From Odoribacter sp. (GTDB lineage Bacteria > Bacteroidota > Bacteroidia > Bacteroidales > Prolixibacteraceae), in NCBI GenBank assembly GCA_013824715.1, contig PNOH01000001.1, forward strand, positions 1 to 64,000: a stretch of 64,000 bases of DNA. The letters run 5' to 3'. The notes below the pieces were generated by a model. That model made no database searches. It saw only the letters and a program-made list of their open reading frames with translations, and had not been told where the DNA came from. The position numbers and the translations under genes were made by a program. Shown piece by piece: positions 52,278 through 61,901 of this stretch (its first letter is position 1; each line of letters starts with the position of its first letter).

Positions 52278-55200
52278 TTAGATGGAGAAAGATTCGGACA
52301 GAATGATCTGAGGCAAATCTGATTTTATCGTTGGTTTGGTTTTTACCGGTTGTGATTCAGTTTCTTCAGCGATGAATTCGAATAACGGATACGATTTGAC
52401 AATTTGAATCAGATTCTTAAATACATCGTTCCTGTTCAATCCTGATTTCTTTGCAGATTTCCCCAACTGAATAATTTCGCGTGGTAGTTTTTGGAATTTT
52501 CCTCTTTTTATAGCTGTTCTGGCTGCTTCAAGCAAATCTTTTTCATCATCGGTAGCAAATTCCTGCTTTTTATAATTCGCTAAATAGGCAATAGCTTTGC
52601 TTTCGTTTGGCCCCAGTTTCACATTTCCTTTATCACCCAATTTAGTCACATTCTCCTCGCTGTGAAACGAGTTTAGCGCGACATTGATCTGGTCGTAATG
52701 CAGATCGTGAATCTTTATCGGACGCTCAGGAATTTCGGCTTTAAACGTGCGTGCAGCTTCAACAAAAGTTAGCTCATCCCATTTCAAATCAGGATAGATC
52801 AGATAAAAACAATCGCGGTTTTTGTTCTTGATGAAAGTAATTGTTTGCCCTTTTGTACTTTTATTCTTGCGACCGGTACGAGCTCTCTGTGGCAGTCTGT
52901 TTTTGATATGTTTGTATAAATCAGGGTTCTCGTCACGAAATTTGCGCAGGAAGTTCAGGTACTCCAGTCGTTCGTCTTTTTCTTCTTCCGGTACTTTTTC
53001 GAATAACCCGAAAGACTCAAATTCTTCGGCAGTAGAATAAATCTGGCTGTCTTCGCCCAAAGCGGAATGAAATGCCTGAAGTTTCATGTATGCCTTTTTG
53101 TTGAGTTCTATTTCATTATCTGTCTGAACAGTCGGGAAAAAGTTATAAATGAGTATCTCTGTTGATGGCGATCCAATCCGGTTTACCCTGCCAATTCGCT
53201 GCATTAACCTGGTCGCATTCCAGGGAATATCGTAATTCAGGACAAAATTGGATCGATGCAAGTTAACTCCTTCGGCCAATACCTCCGTGGTTATAATCAT
53301 ATCATAGTTCGACCGTTGTGTCAGGATTGGAATATTCGCATCAAAATTTTCGGAAATATCGTCAATTAAGTCTTTCTGGTTTGACGAATCAACCGAAAGC
53401 ACTTTTTTAATGCCATCTTCTGCAAGCCGTTTCGACAAATAATCGGTGGTCTCTTTTGATTCAGAGAATACAATCAGCTTTTGGTTTGGATTGGTTTTTG
53501 GATCTAACAGCTCATTCTTTACTTTTTCAATAAACGTGTCGTATTTGGGGTCTTCAGTTACAAGTTCCCATTCATCAACCAAATGTTGAAGTATTTTTTG
53601 ATCTTTATTAATCCCATTGATAAATTCAGGTTCAAAATCATCGGATGAGAATGCCTGAATCAAAGCCGGATCATCGCTATCGTTGAGCAATTGTTCAAGG
53701 TATTGCTCATCTTCATTCATGATAAATTCACTCACTTTTAACTTGGGAGCGATATAAACACGGCCATTTTCAAGCATTTTCAACATAGCAGTATTCGCCC
53801 TGTAATAGCGTCCCAGACTCATCTTAAATGCATGGAAACTACTGTCGATACGTTTCACCAATAAGATTCGCATGATATGAGCTAACTGCTCGGATATACG
53901 TGAAGCCTGATTTTCATTTACATTGGCCAACCGCTTATATTCCTTCTTTGCATCATCTTTCAGAAATTTTATTGCCTGATAGCGAAAATATCCTAAACCT
54001 TTTTTTGTGTCTTTTAAAGTTCGCAAAGTCTCATCGTACAGGTCATTCAGTTTTTGATTTAACTGATAAAGAATTTGCTTTGGTGGAATAATATCTGGAA
54101 AATTTAAGCCCTGATTTCGAATGTCGTCCCAATAAGTTGGGGTATTTCGAATGTCAGTCCGGGTCCTGCGGACGATGATTGGTTCTAAAACCTTAACCCT
54201 GATTTCTTCATAAATTTCCTTTATACCGCTCGTAATTTTCAACTGATCTTTTTCCTTTTTGAGTTTTCCATACCGATCAATTAATGGACGGAAAAAATGT
54301 TGAAGGTTTCCTACTTCAATGGTTGATTGTTTGGAATCCAGGAATAAATAAAGCTGATTCCTTATATCTTCCGGCTTGTTGTTGAGTGGGGTCGCGGTAA
54401 CCAGAATCACTTTCTTTTTGGGTGTATTATCATTCCCAATTCTTTTTCTCGGCGTTTTGCATAGTTTCTGAAGCAGGTTGAACATCTCTGATTCATCGCT
54501 GCGAAACTTGTGAGCTTCGTCAACTATAATCAGGTCGTAATCCTCCGGATGTTTAATTTTATGAATGCTGCCATTCGTAATAAAATCGACATTGGGAACC
54601 TCAAAGTCACGGATTGTTTTGCGCCAGTTGTTTTCAACTGCCGGGGGATAAATGATCAAGGTCTTGGTTCGGTAACCGTTTGAGAAATAGAACTTTTTGG
54701 CGATTATGGTTGCAACAATAGTCTTCCCTAAGCCTACTACATCGGCCAGAATGAATCCGCTATGCCTGGTGAGTTTCTGATAACCATCGTTAACTGCATC
54801 AATCTGGTAAGCAAGCTTTTTATACCCTTTTGGAAGATCAGTAATTGATTCAGGATCATATTCAATGCTGTTCCCAAAATATTCAATCAATAACTTGATG
54901 TATAGTTCAAAAGGTGTGAAATCATTATTCAGATAGGTTAAGCCTTTCACCTCTTCGATCTGTCCCGGTAAAATATCAATGGATTCAGACCAAAGCTTAT
55001 CGAAGGTAGTTTTTGCAAATGCAACATCATCGAAATCCCTCAACTCCACATTGAATTCAAAGTTTTTCTGAATCCCGGATATGCTGAGATTCGAAGAGCC
55101 GGTAATTACTGAACCGCTGTTGTGTTCATTCCATTCTTTTGGCCTGAAAATATATATTTTGGCATGTATATTTTTATCCGGATGAGCTTTGATTTGAATT

Positions 55201-55559
55201 TTACCGGATATTACATCATCAACAAATTGCAGAATGCCATCTTCTACATCTTTTTTGTAATCTGAAGATTGAATATCCTCCTTCAATAACCGCATATATT
55301 CTTCACGGGTAACATCCGTATTAAAATTGAACTCTAATCCTTTTCTGGCTGCTTCACTGATCAAGTGATCAACATCAATGCCAACTAAGATTCTGATTGA
55401 TTCGACGTTTTCAAGGAAAGGTCTGATTCTGAAGTAACCTGAAGACCGGAAGTAACCAACAAGAGCATCAAATGCATGAACTGAAGTAAATTTAAAGACT
55501 CCTTCAAACTTGTTGATTAAAGTGTTATCGCCACTATTGGTAAAAAACTTTGTACTCAT
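52278..55559 (-). CDS. PLD-domain SNF2-type helicase
   Basis: A 1093-residue protein. Residues ~30-190 are a phospholipase-D-like domain (HAKIYIFRP, then GSVITGSSNLSISG) with one HKD-like motif missing its Asp, so nuclease activity is uncertain. A superfamily 2 helicase follows: VVGLGKTIVA (motif I, ~270), IIVDEAHKFR (II), VTATPLNN (III) and RLMQRIGRVNRIG (VI, ~790). The C-terminal ~200 residues are unassigned. Such helicases belong to DNA-translocating defence systems of the DISARM/BREX kind. First gene of the operon. Confidence 0.85.
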   Translation of the reverse strand: MSTKFFTNSGDNTLINKFEGVFKFTSVHAFDALVGYFRSSGYFRIRPFLENVESIRILVGIDVDHLISEAARKGLEFNFNTDVTREEYMRLLKEDIQSSDYKKDVEDGILQFVDDVISGKIQIKAHPDKNIHAKIYIFRPKEWNEHNSGSVITGSSNLSISGIQKNFEFNVELRDFDDVAFAKTTFDKLWSESIDILPGQIEEVKGLTYLNNDFTPFELYIKLLIEYFGNSIEYDPESITDLPKGYKKLAYQIDAVNDGYQKLTRHSGFILADVVGLGKTIVATIIAKKFYFSNGYRTKTLIIYPPAVENNWRKTIRDFEVPNVDFITNGSIHKIKHPEDYDLIIVDEAHKFRSDESEMFNLLQKLCKTPRKRIGNDNTPKKKVILVTATPLNNKPEDIRNQLYLFLDSKQSTIEVGNLQHFFRPLIDRYGKLKKEKDQLKITSGIKEIYEEIRVKVLEPIIVRRTRTDIRNTPTYWDDIRNQGLNFPDIIPPKQILYQLNQKLNDLYDETLRTLKDTKKGLGYFRYQAIKFLKDDAKKEYKRLANVNENQASRISEQLAHIMRILLVKRIDSSFHAFKMSLGRYYRANTAMLKMLENGRVYIAPKLKVSEFIMNEDEQYLEQLLNDSDDPALIQAFSSDDFEPEFINGINKDQKILQHLVDEWELVTEDPKYDTFIEKVKNELLDPKTNPNQKLIVFSESKETTDYLSKRLAEDGIKKVLSVDSSNQKDLIDDISENFDANIPILTQRSNYDMIITTEVLAEGVNLHRSNFVLNYDIPWNATRLMQRIGRVNRIGSPSTEILIYNFFPTVQTDNEIELNKKAYMKLQAFHSALGEDSQIYSTAEEFESFGLFEKVPEEEKDERLEYLNFLRKFRDENPDLYKHIKNRLPQRARTGRKNKSTKGQTITFIKNKNRDCFYLIYPDLKWDELTFVEAARTFKAEIPERPIKIHDLHYDQINVALNSFHSEENVTKLGDKGNVKLGPNESKAIAYLANYKKQEFATDDEKDLLEAARTAIKRGKFQKLPREIIQLGKSAKKSGLNRNDVFKNLIQIVKSYPLFEFIAEETESQPVKTKPTIKSDLPQIILSESFSI

Positions 55560-55732
55560 TAAGAAAAGATATAGCCTAGCTGTTGAACAAATAAAGTTTA
55601 AAAGTAACCAAATTCTGTTTTCGTATTAGGTAAATGAAATAATCTTTTTGCTATACGATGTTGTTAGGTCTGCAAACATATTTTCAGTTAAAAATTCATT
55701 AACTTTTACCTTTTAAAATAGAACCAAAAATC

Positions 55733-56974
55733 ATGAGCTATTTACCCAAAATTATGCTCTTGCTTATCATGCTGGGTTTTCGAAATCCGGTTCATGCCCA
55801 ATTACTAACCATCAAAGATGCGGTTGATCAGGCCATTCAGAACAATGCGCAAATCAATCAGATGCGCTCGCAATTGAACCAGAAGAAAGCAGAGTGGCGG
55901 ACCCAGACCGGCATTTCATCCCCCGAAATCAGTTACATGAAAGAGGGGATCGACAACAAAGCTGCTGATCCTTTTCAGGAACAGCGGTTAACGGTTTCAC
56001 AATCGGTTGATTTTCCGCTGACCACATCCTATCGTTTGAAAGCCTTGAAGGAGGAAGAAAAAGCGATGGAATTTAGTATTCGGGAAGAGGAGCGAAAAGT
56101 AAAAGTTGCGGTCAAATCGCGCTATGTTGAGGTCATTTACGCGCTTCACCTTCAAAAACTCCGCGACCAGCAACTGAAACTGGCTACCGAATTATATAAT
56201 GCGGTTTATACCCAATTCGAAACCGGCACGGGCAATGGCATGGACCTGACCAGGGCGGAATTGCAGGTAGCCGAATCAAACAACGACATTGACGATGCCC
56301 GCCGCCAGTTACATCAGGCGCGGTATTCACTTTTTAAACTGATGGGACTTCCTCCTGAAAACCAAAAATACTCCATTGAGTTTATGGATACCCTGAAAAG
56401 CAATGCTGTGGAAATCTCGCAGATTACGGCGCTGGCCGTTTTAACCGACCAACCTGCCTATAAGTCGTCGGAACGCGAAATGGAAGCTGCCAATTATTTC
56501 CTGAAAGAAGCCAAAAGCAACATTCTTCCTGATATCCGTTTCAATCTGTACAAACAAGACTATGGAACAGGCTACAATTTTAAAGGATTTGAAGTTGGGC
56601 TAAGTTTCCCGATCTGGTATCCGCTCGAACAAAAAGGCCGGATTAAAATGAACCTCGCCCGCCAGCAGGAGATCGGCTGGAAACAGAAGGGAATACGCTC
56701 AGACATGAAACAACAAATCGAACATGCCTGGCACAGCTACGAAGTAAGTAGTTCGACCATTAAGCGATACGACGAAACGATACGCAGTAAGGCCGAAAAG
56801 CTGCAAACCCTCACCATGAGCGCATACCGTTTGGGCGAAGTTGATTTGCTGAACCTGATTTTGGCACAGCAAATTTACCTCAACAGCCAGCAGCGCTACT
56901 TATCGGCCCTCCGCGAATTTTATATACAGCTCGTCGAACTCGAAAGATTTCTCGATTTGGAACTTGTTTATTAA
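55733..56974 (+). CDS. TolC-family outer-membrane efflux protein (CzcC/CusC-like)
   Basis: A 413-residue protein with a signal peptide (KIMLLLIMLGFRNPVHA) and the TolC architecture: two repeats of long coiled-coil helices (QNNAQINQMRSQLNQKKAEW, LHLQKLRDQQLKLATELYNA). It should form the outer-membrane channel of the tripartite exporter completed by the genes at 57380 and 58603. A 405-bp hairpin-rich gap separates it from the adaptor gene. Confidence 0.88.
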   Translation: MSYLPKIMLLLIMLGFRNPVHAQLLTIKDAVDQAIQNNAQINQMRSQLNQKKAEWRTQTGISSPEISYMKEGIDNKAADPFQEQRLTVSQSVDFPLTTSYRLKALKEEEKAMEFSIREEERKVKVAVKSRYVEVIYALHLQKLRDQQLKLATELYNAVYTQFETGTGNGMDLTRAELQVAESNNDIDDARRQLHQARYSLFKLMGLPPENQKYSIEFMDTLKSNAVEISQITALAVLTDQPAYKSSEREMEAANYFLKEAKSNILPDIRFNLYKQDYGTGYNFKGFEVGLSFPIWYPLEQKGRIKMNLARQQEIGWKQKGIRSDMKQQIEHAWHSYEVSSSTIKRYDETIRSKAEKLQTLTMSAYRLGEVDLLNLILAQQIYLNSQQRYLSALREFYIQLVELERFLDLELVY

Positions 56975-57013
56975 TTGTCTTTAAATCAAGATGATGATTA
57001 GCAGAAAGCCAAA

Positions 57014-57296
57014 TGTCCTGAAGGGACAACATATTCAAGCCCAGGGCAAACGACGAAGGAGTGTCGCCCTGGGTTGGAAAACGATGACAAAAAGCGTCCG
57101 CGAAATAATGACCATAAAAGAGAAATTATCATTTCGGACGAAATGGATAATTCCAATTTCCAAAAAAATAAGATCATTCAATTCCGTCCGAAATATTTTA
57201 TTTGCCTTTTTCATAAATTTCATCGGACGGTTTTCCTACTGCTTCCTTTTCCCGGGGCGATGCCCCGGGCTATTGATATTCTGCCCTTTCAGGGCA
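57014..57296. repeat. hairpin-rich dispersed element
   Basis: The gap between efflux genes holds at least four strong hairpins: TGTCC/GGACA (57014-57028), CCCAGGGC/GCCCTGGG (57040-57073), CCCGGGGC/GCCCCGGG (57251-57269) and TGCCCT/AGGGCA (57282-57296). Between them are weaker CGTCCG-type inverted repeats. Open frames through it do not resemble proteins. Similar multi-hairpin blocks recur in Bacteroidota intergenic DNA. It may affect operon readthrough. Confidence 0.7.
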
Positions 57297-57379
57297 AGGA
57301 ATTCTATGGCTTCGGGATGAGTATAACAAAAAAAAGCCCACGCCCAATAATTATAGTACCAAATAAAACTAAATCAAAA

Positions 57380-58579
57380 ATGAAACAATATCGCTATCAA
57401 ATTGCCACAATAAGTGTTCTGTGTTTGCTAATTTTAAGTTCTTCGTGCGGAAGTAAAACCCAAACAGTGAAAAAGGAGCAGGCCGGATCGGATACCCCAC
57501 CCTCCATTTCAGGAGCAAAGCCCGAAAATCTGGTAAAGCTTACATCAAAGGAGGTGACCGAGTTAAAAATCCAGACCCTTCCGGTTACAATCAGTTTTCA
57601 AAAATTTAGCCTTGCAGCTCCGGGAGTGGTATTTCCGGCGCCCAACCACATCAGTATTATTAGTACCCCTATTGACGGACGTATCAGCAAAATTTCGATA
57701 CAGGAAGGACAAGCGGTAAGAATGGGGCAGGAACTTTTTAGTATCGAAAGCCTCGAATTTGGGAATATGGTTTCAGAATTTTTGCAGGCAGTTTCAGAAG
57801 AAACTTTCCAGACTTCCAGGTTGCAGCGGCTCGAACAATTGGTTGAGCAAACCATCAGTTCGAAGAGTGAACTCGACAGGGCCCGATCCGATTTTCAACG
57901 TGCCAAAACGACGGTAATCGCGGCGGTTTCGAAACTCAAAGCCATTGGCGTTCCGGATAAGGAAATCACCGCGTTTAAGACTGCCGAGAGCATTGATCCG
58001 ACACTTAAAATTCATTCGCCGATTAGCGGAATTATGGATCAGAGATCGGTTGAACTGGGGCAATCGGTGAACGCGCTGCAAATGCTTGCCCGGGTTCTCG
58101 ACATCAGCCATGTGCTGGTTCGTGGCTATGTTTCTCCTGAAGACGCCCGTTTTATCAGCGCCGGCGATTCAGTGAAAATCTCAAGGCGGATAAATGACGT
58201 TTCTGAACTAAACGCGGTGGTAACTTCCATTAATCCAGGGCTCGATGAAAATAACCGGTCGGTTGTGGTGAATATTTTATTGCCAAGCGTAGGTGGCTGG
58301 CCAAAGCCAGGCGAAAACTTACGCTTATCCATTGTCACCTCATCGCCCGTTGAAGTCATTACTGTCCCGATTGAAGCCTTGACTTATGAAGGAAACGACC
58401 CGATCGTTTTTGTTCAGCAAAGCGAAACTACATTCGAAAAGCGAAAAGTTGATGTTCAGGAATTCAGAAATAAAACGGCTGTGGTGAAAAGTGGACTGGA
58501 AAAAAACGAAAAACTGGCTGTGACCCAGGTTTTCAGCCTGAAAGCCCTTTCGCGTTTCGATAAAATTGCTGAAGAATAA
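57380..58579 (+). CDS. RND efflux periplasmic adaptor lipoprotein (CzcB/CusB-like)
   Basis: From ATG 57380 a 399-residue membrane-fusion protein with a lipoprotein signal (VLCLLILSSSCGS). The biotinyl-lipoyl-like hairpin (IDGRISKISIQEGQAVRMGQ ... SPISGIMDQRSVELGQSV), coiled-coil helices and β-barrel (VLVRGYVSPEDARFISAGDS) follow in the usual order. It links the RND pump to the outer-membrane channel. The frame is open upstream through the repeat, but the signal peptide fixes this start. The pump gene follows after 23 bp. Confidence 0.9.
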   Translation: MKQYRYQIATISVLCLLILSSSCGSKTQTVKKEQAGSDTPPSISGAKPENLVKLTSKEVTELKIQTLPVTISFQKFSLAAPGVVFPAPNHISIISTPIDGRISKISIQEGQAVRMGQELFSIESLEFGNMVSEFLQAVSEETFQTSRLQRLEQLVEQTISSKSELDRARSDFQRAKTTVIAAVSKLKAIGVPDKEITAFKTAESIDPTLKIHSPISGIMDQRSVELGQSVNALQMLARVLDISHVLVRGYVSPEDARFISAGDSVKISRRINDVSELNAVVTSINPGLDENNRSVVVNILLPSVGGWPKPGENLRLSIVTSSPVEVITVPIEALTYEGNDPIVFVQQSETTFEKRKVDVQEFRNKTAVVKSGLEKNEKLAVTQVFSLKALSRFDKIAEE

Positions 58580-58602
58580 ACCCAATCATACCGGAAACCA
58601 CC

Positions 58603-61600
58603 ATGCTCAATCAAATCATTACTTTCAGTGTCAGGCAAAAATTTGTGGCGCTATCGCTGGTTCTTCTGATGGCCGTTGCGGGTTATTTCTCGCTCATCCA
58701 GTTGCCCATCAACTCCCTGCCCGATGTTACGCCCATTCAGGTTTTGGTCATTACCAAAGCTGGCCGCTTTTCGCCTTTCGATGTTGAAAAACTGGTCAGT
58801 TATCCGATTGAAACAGCCATGAACGGTTTACCCAAAGTGAAACAGGTCCGTTCAACTTCGCAATTTGCGCTATCGGCCGTCACCATCGAATTTGATGAAG
58901 GCACAGATATTTATTTCGCACGCCAAATGGTGAGCCAACGGCTGCAATCCATTTCGTCCGATTTGCCGCCCGACGTGTCGGCGCCGCAATTGGGGCCAAT
59001 TTCCACGGCGTTGGGCGAGATTTACCAATACGCTGTGAGGGGCGAAAGTAAATCGCTCACCGAATTGCGCGAAATTCAGGACTGGATCATCGCGCCACAA
59101 TTAAAAGTAGTGAAAGGAGTCACCGAGATTAATTCGTTCGGAGGTTTTGTCAAGCAATACGAAGTCATCATCATTCCGGGCAAGATCAGGACTTTTGGCA
59201 TAGGTATCAAGGAAATTATTGATGCTATCGCAAACAACAACAGTGTTTCAGGAGGTAATTTTCTGGAACACAACCGCGAGCAATACATTATCCGCGGCTA
59301 CGGACAAATCAACAAAGCCGATGATATCCGCAACATTATTGTCCGGAACATTAACAACAAACCCGTTTTCATTAAAGATGTAGCCGAAGTGGTGGTGAGT
59401 ACTCAAATCCGTCAGGGCGGTGTAACACAGGACGGGAAAGGCGAAATTGTGAGCGGAATCGTGATGATGCTTCGTGGCGGAAACGGGCGTGAAGTAATTT
59501 CGGACATTGAAGATAAGATTACAGAAATCAACAAATCGCTTCCTGAAGGTGTGCAGATTGAAAAGTTTTACGACCAGTCGGATTTGATCGACCGCACAAC
59601 CTCAACCATTTCGACGAACCTGCTTGAAGGAGGTTTTCTGGTAATTGTCGTGTTGCTGCTGCTGCTCGGAGAAATTTCAGGAGCATTGATTGTGGCGGCG
59701 GTAATCCCGTTTTCGATGCTGTTCGCTTTTATCGGGATGCGCGAATTCGGTCTGGCGGCCAACCTGATGAGTTTGGGCGCCATCGACTTCGGGATGGTAG
59801 TGGATGGCTCGGTGGTGATGATCGAAAACATTGTTCACCGTTTGCAAAAGCATAAGGGCGAAAAAACCGACGATCTGATTATTACAGCCTCCAAGCATGT
59901 GGTCAGGCCTATTTTCTTCGGAGTACTCATTATCCTGATGGTGTATGTTCCCATTATGACTTTCAGCGGAATGGAGGGTATTTTGTACAGGCCAATGGCC
60001 ATTACCGTTGCCGCGGCAGTTTTGGGCTCGCTATTGTTGGCGCTCATTTTTGTACCTGCTATATCGTCCATTATTTTCAGGAAAGGCGTAAAAATGCGCC
60101 GGAATTACCTGATCGACTGGATAAGGCCCCGATATAAAAGTGGGCTTGAAAAATACATTGAGCGTCGGTGGTTTGTTACGGTTACGGCAGTCGTTGTTTT
60201 TGGTCTTTCGATGATTGTGATGAGCCGCATGGGGACAGAATTTCTTCCTGAATTGGATGAAGGCTCTATTTTGGTTGAACAGGTACGGATGCCCTCGGTA
60301 ACCTTGAAAGAGTCGATGGATAATGCCAACTGGCTGGCCGGAAAGTTGATGGAAAATATTCCTGAAATTAAAACAGTAGTCCCGAAAACCGGACGATCCG
60401 ATCTGGCCAACGACTGGATGGGAGTGCACCAAACCGATGTTTGGATCGTTCTGAAACCTGTAGGTGAATGGCGCAAAGGAATTACCAAAGAGGATATCAT
60501 TACTCAAATTGAACCATTCCTGAAAACCGAGCCCGGCCTGGCTTACAATTTCACTCAACCCATCGCCATGCGGGTGGACGAACTGACCAGCGGTGTAAAA
60601 TCTGATCTGGCGGTAAAAATTTACGGCGAAGACCTCGATGAGCTGAACCGGATCGGAGAAAATATTTCTGCCGTTGTTTCTGAAATGGCAGGAACGGCCA
60701 ATTTTTTCGTGGAGCAACCCATTGGGCAACCATACCTGACCATCGAAATTGACCGTGAAGCGCTGGCTTCGTTCGGCCTCAACGTGAACGATGTTCAGTC
60801 GGTAATCGAAGCCGGAATTGGCGGACAGATTGCCGGTCAGTTGTACGAAGGCCAACGCCGGTTCGACATCCAGGTGCGGTATCCGGCTGAATTCCGTTCC
60901 GAATTGCAAAAAATCCAGGAGATTCCCGTACCTCTTCCCAACGGCGAATTTATCCCGATTAAACGGGTTAGCCGCATCGTCGCGCAGGAAGGCCCGCGCG
61001 AAATTCAGCGCGAAAACGGCTGGCGCCGGCTAATCGTTGGGATCAACATCAAAAACATAGACATGGGAACTTATGTGACCCAGTTGCAGGCTGCCATTGA
61101 CCAAAAAGCCAATGTTCCTCCGGGCTATTTTCTGGAATACGGCGGAACCTTCGAAAACCAGAAACGCGCCATGAACCATTTGCTTCTGGTGGTACCTTTG
61201 TCGCTATTCATCATTGTCGGGTTGATGTACCTCAACTTCGGGAAAATGCGTTACGCGATCATCATTTTAATGAACCTGCCTTTCGCATTTTCAGGAGGTA
61301 TTTTCCTGCTTTGGATGCGCGGTATGTATTTATCGGTGTCGGCCAGTATTGGTTTTGTAGCTTTGTTCGGGGTAGCAGTTCTCAATGGTATTGTGTTGCT
61401 CGACCACATCAACGAACTCCGGAAAGAAGGCGGACCACTGCGAAAGACCATCATTGATGGATCAGCCGACCGCTTGCGACCTGTTTTAATGACCGCTCTG
61501 GTGGCCAGTTTGGGTTTTATCCCGATGGCCTTTAACTCCGGACCCGGGTCTGAAGTTCAGCGTCCGCTGGCAACAGTCGTAATCGGCGGGCTGATCACCT

Positions 61601-61701
61601 CAACCTTCCTGACCTTGCTGGTTTTGCCTATCATTTACTACTGGGTGGAAGAAAAAAGGGAGAAGAAGGAAAGGATTGAGGGGGTGGTTGAGGGGGAATA
61701 A
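58603..61701 (+). CDS. czcA: heavy-metal RND efflux pump (CzcA/CusA family)
   Basis: A 1032-residue inner-membrane proton antiporter with twelve expected spans. The heavy-metal-efflux signature in TM4 is AIDFGMVVDGSVVMIEN (~390), matching the DFG-x2-VDG pattern of the divalent-cation (Zn/Co/Cd/Ni) branch rather than the monovalent Cu/Ag branch, so divalent metals are the likelier substrates. No metal-sensing regulator lies in the window. Confidence 0.9.
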   Translation: MLNQIITFSVRQKFVALSLVLLMAVAGYFSLIQLPINSLPDVTPIQVLVITKAGRFSPFDVEKLVSYPIETAMNGLPKVKQVRSTSQFALSAVTIEFDEGTDIYFARQMVSQRLQSISSDLPPDVSAPQLGPISTALGEIYQYAVRGESKSLTELREIQDWIIAPQLKVVKGVTEINSFGGFVKQYEVIIIPGKIRTFGIGIKEIIDAIANNNSVSGGNFLEHNREQYIIRGYGQINKADDIRNIIVRNINNKPVFIKDVAEVVVSTQIRQGGVTQDGKGEIVSGIVMMLRGGNGREVISDIEDKITEINKSLPEGVQIEKFYDQSDLIDRTTSTISTNLLEGGFLVIVVLLLLLGEISGALIVAAVIPFSMLFAFIGMREFGLAANLMSLGAIDFGMVVDGSVVMIENIVHRLQKHKGEKTDDLIITASKHVVRPIFFGVLIILMVYVPIMTFSGMEGILYRPMAITVAAAVLGSLLLALIFVPAISSIIFRKGVKMRRNYLIDWIRPRYKSGLEKYIERRWFVTVTAVVVFGLSMIVMSRMGTEFLPELDEGSILVEQVRMPSVTLKESMDNANWLAGKLMENIPEIKTVVPKTGRSDLANDWMGVHQTDVWIVLKPVGEWRKGITKEDIITQIEPFLKTEPGLAYNFTQPIAMRVDELTSGVKSDLAVKIYGEDLDELNRIGENISAVVSEMAGTANFFVEQPIGQPYLTIEIDREALASFGLNVNDVQSVIEAGIGGQIAGQLYEGQRRFDIQVRYPAEFRSELQKIQEIPVPLPNGEFIPIKRVSRIVAQEGPREIQRENGWRRLIVGINIKNIDMGTYVTQLQAAIDQKANVPPGYFLEYGGTFENQKRAMNHLLLVVPLSLFIIVGLMYLNFGKMRYAIIILMNLPFAFSGGIFLLWMRGMYLSVSASIGFVALFGVAVLNGIVLLDHINELRKEGGPLRKTIIDGSADRLRPVLMTALVASLGFIPMAFNSGPGSEVQRPLATVVIGGLITSTFLTLLVLPIIYYWVEEKREKKERIEGVVEGE

Positions 61702-61901
61702 CTTAGCGCAATGTTCAATTATTTTTATTTTCAGATTTTTTGCCTACCAGATTTTATCTGCTAAATGCTTTATTAATCAAAAAACTACCTCTATCTTGGC
61801 AAAATAAATTTGACCAACGAATTCAACTATTTCATTAAAAGTAAATATGAAATATTTAACGGTGGTTGTGCATTTAATATCGAACATAAACATACAGCGC
61901 A

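Noticed and set aside
56991-57320. A 109-codon open frame between the efflux genes
   Set aside because: It coincides with the hairpin-rich repeat, its translation resembles no protein, and it overlaps other equally long frames.
57074-57379. A ~100-residue N-terminal extension of the efflux adaptor
   Set aside because: The extension lies in repeat DNA, and a clear lipoprotein signal peptide begins at the internal ATG 57380.
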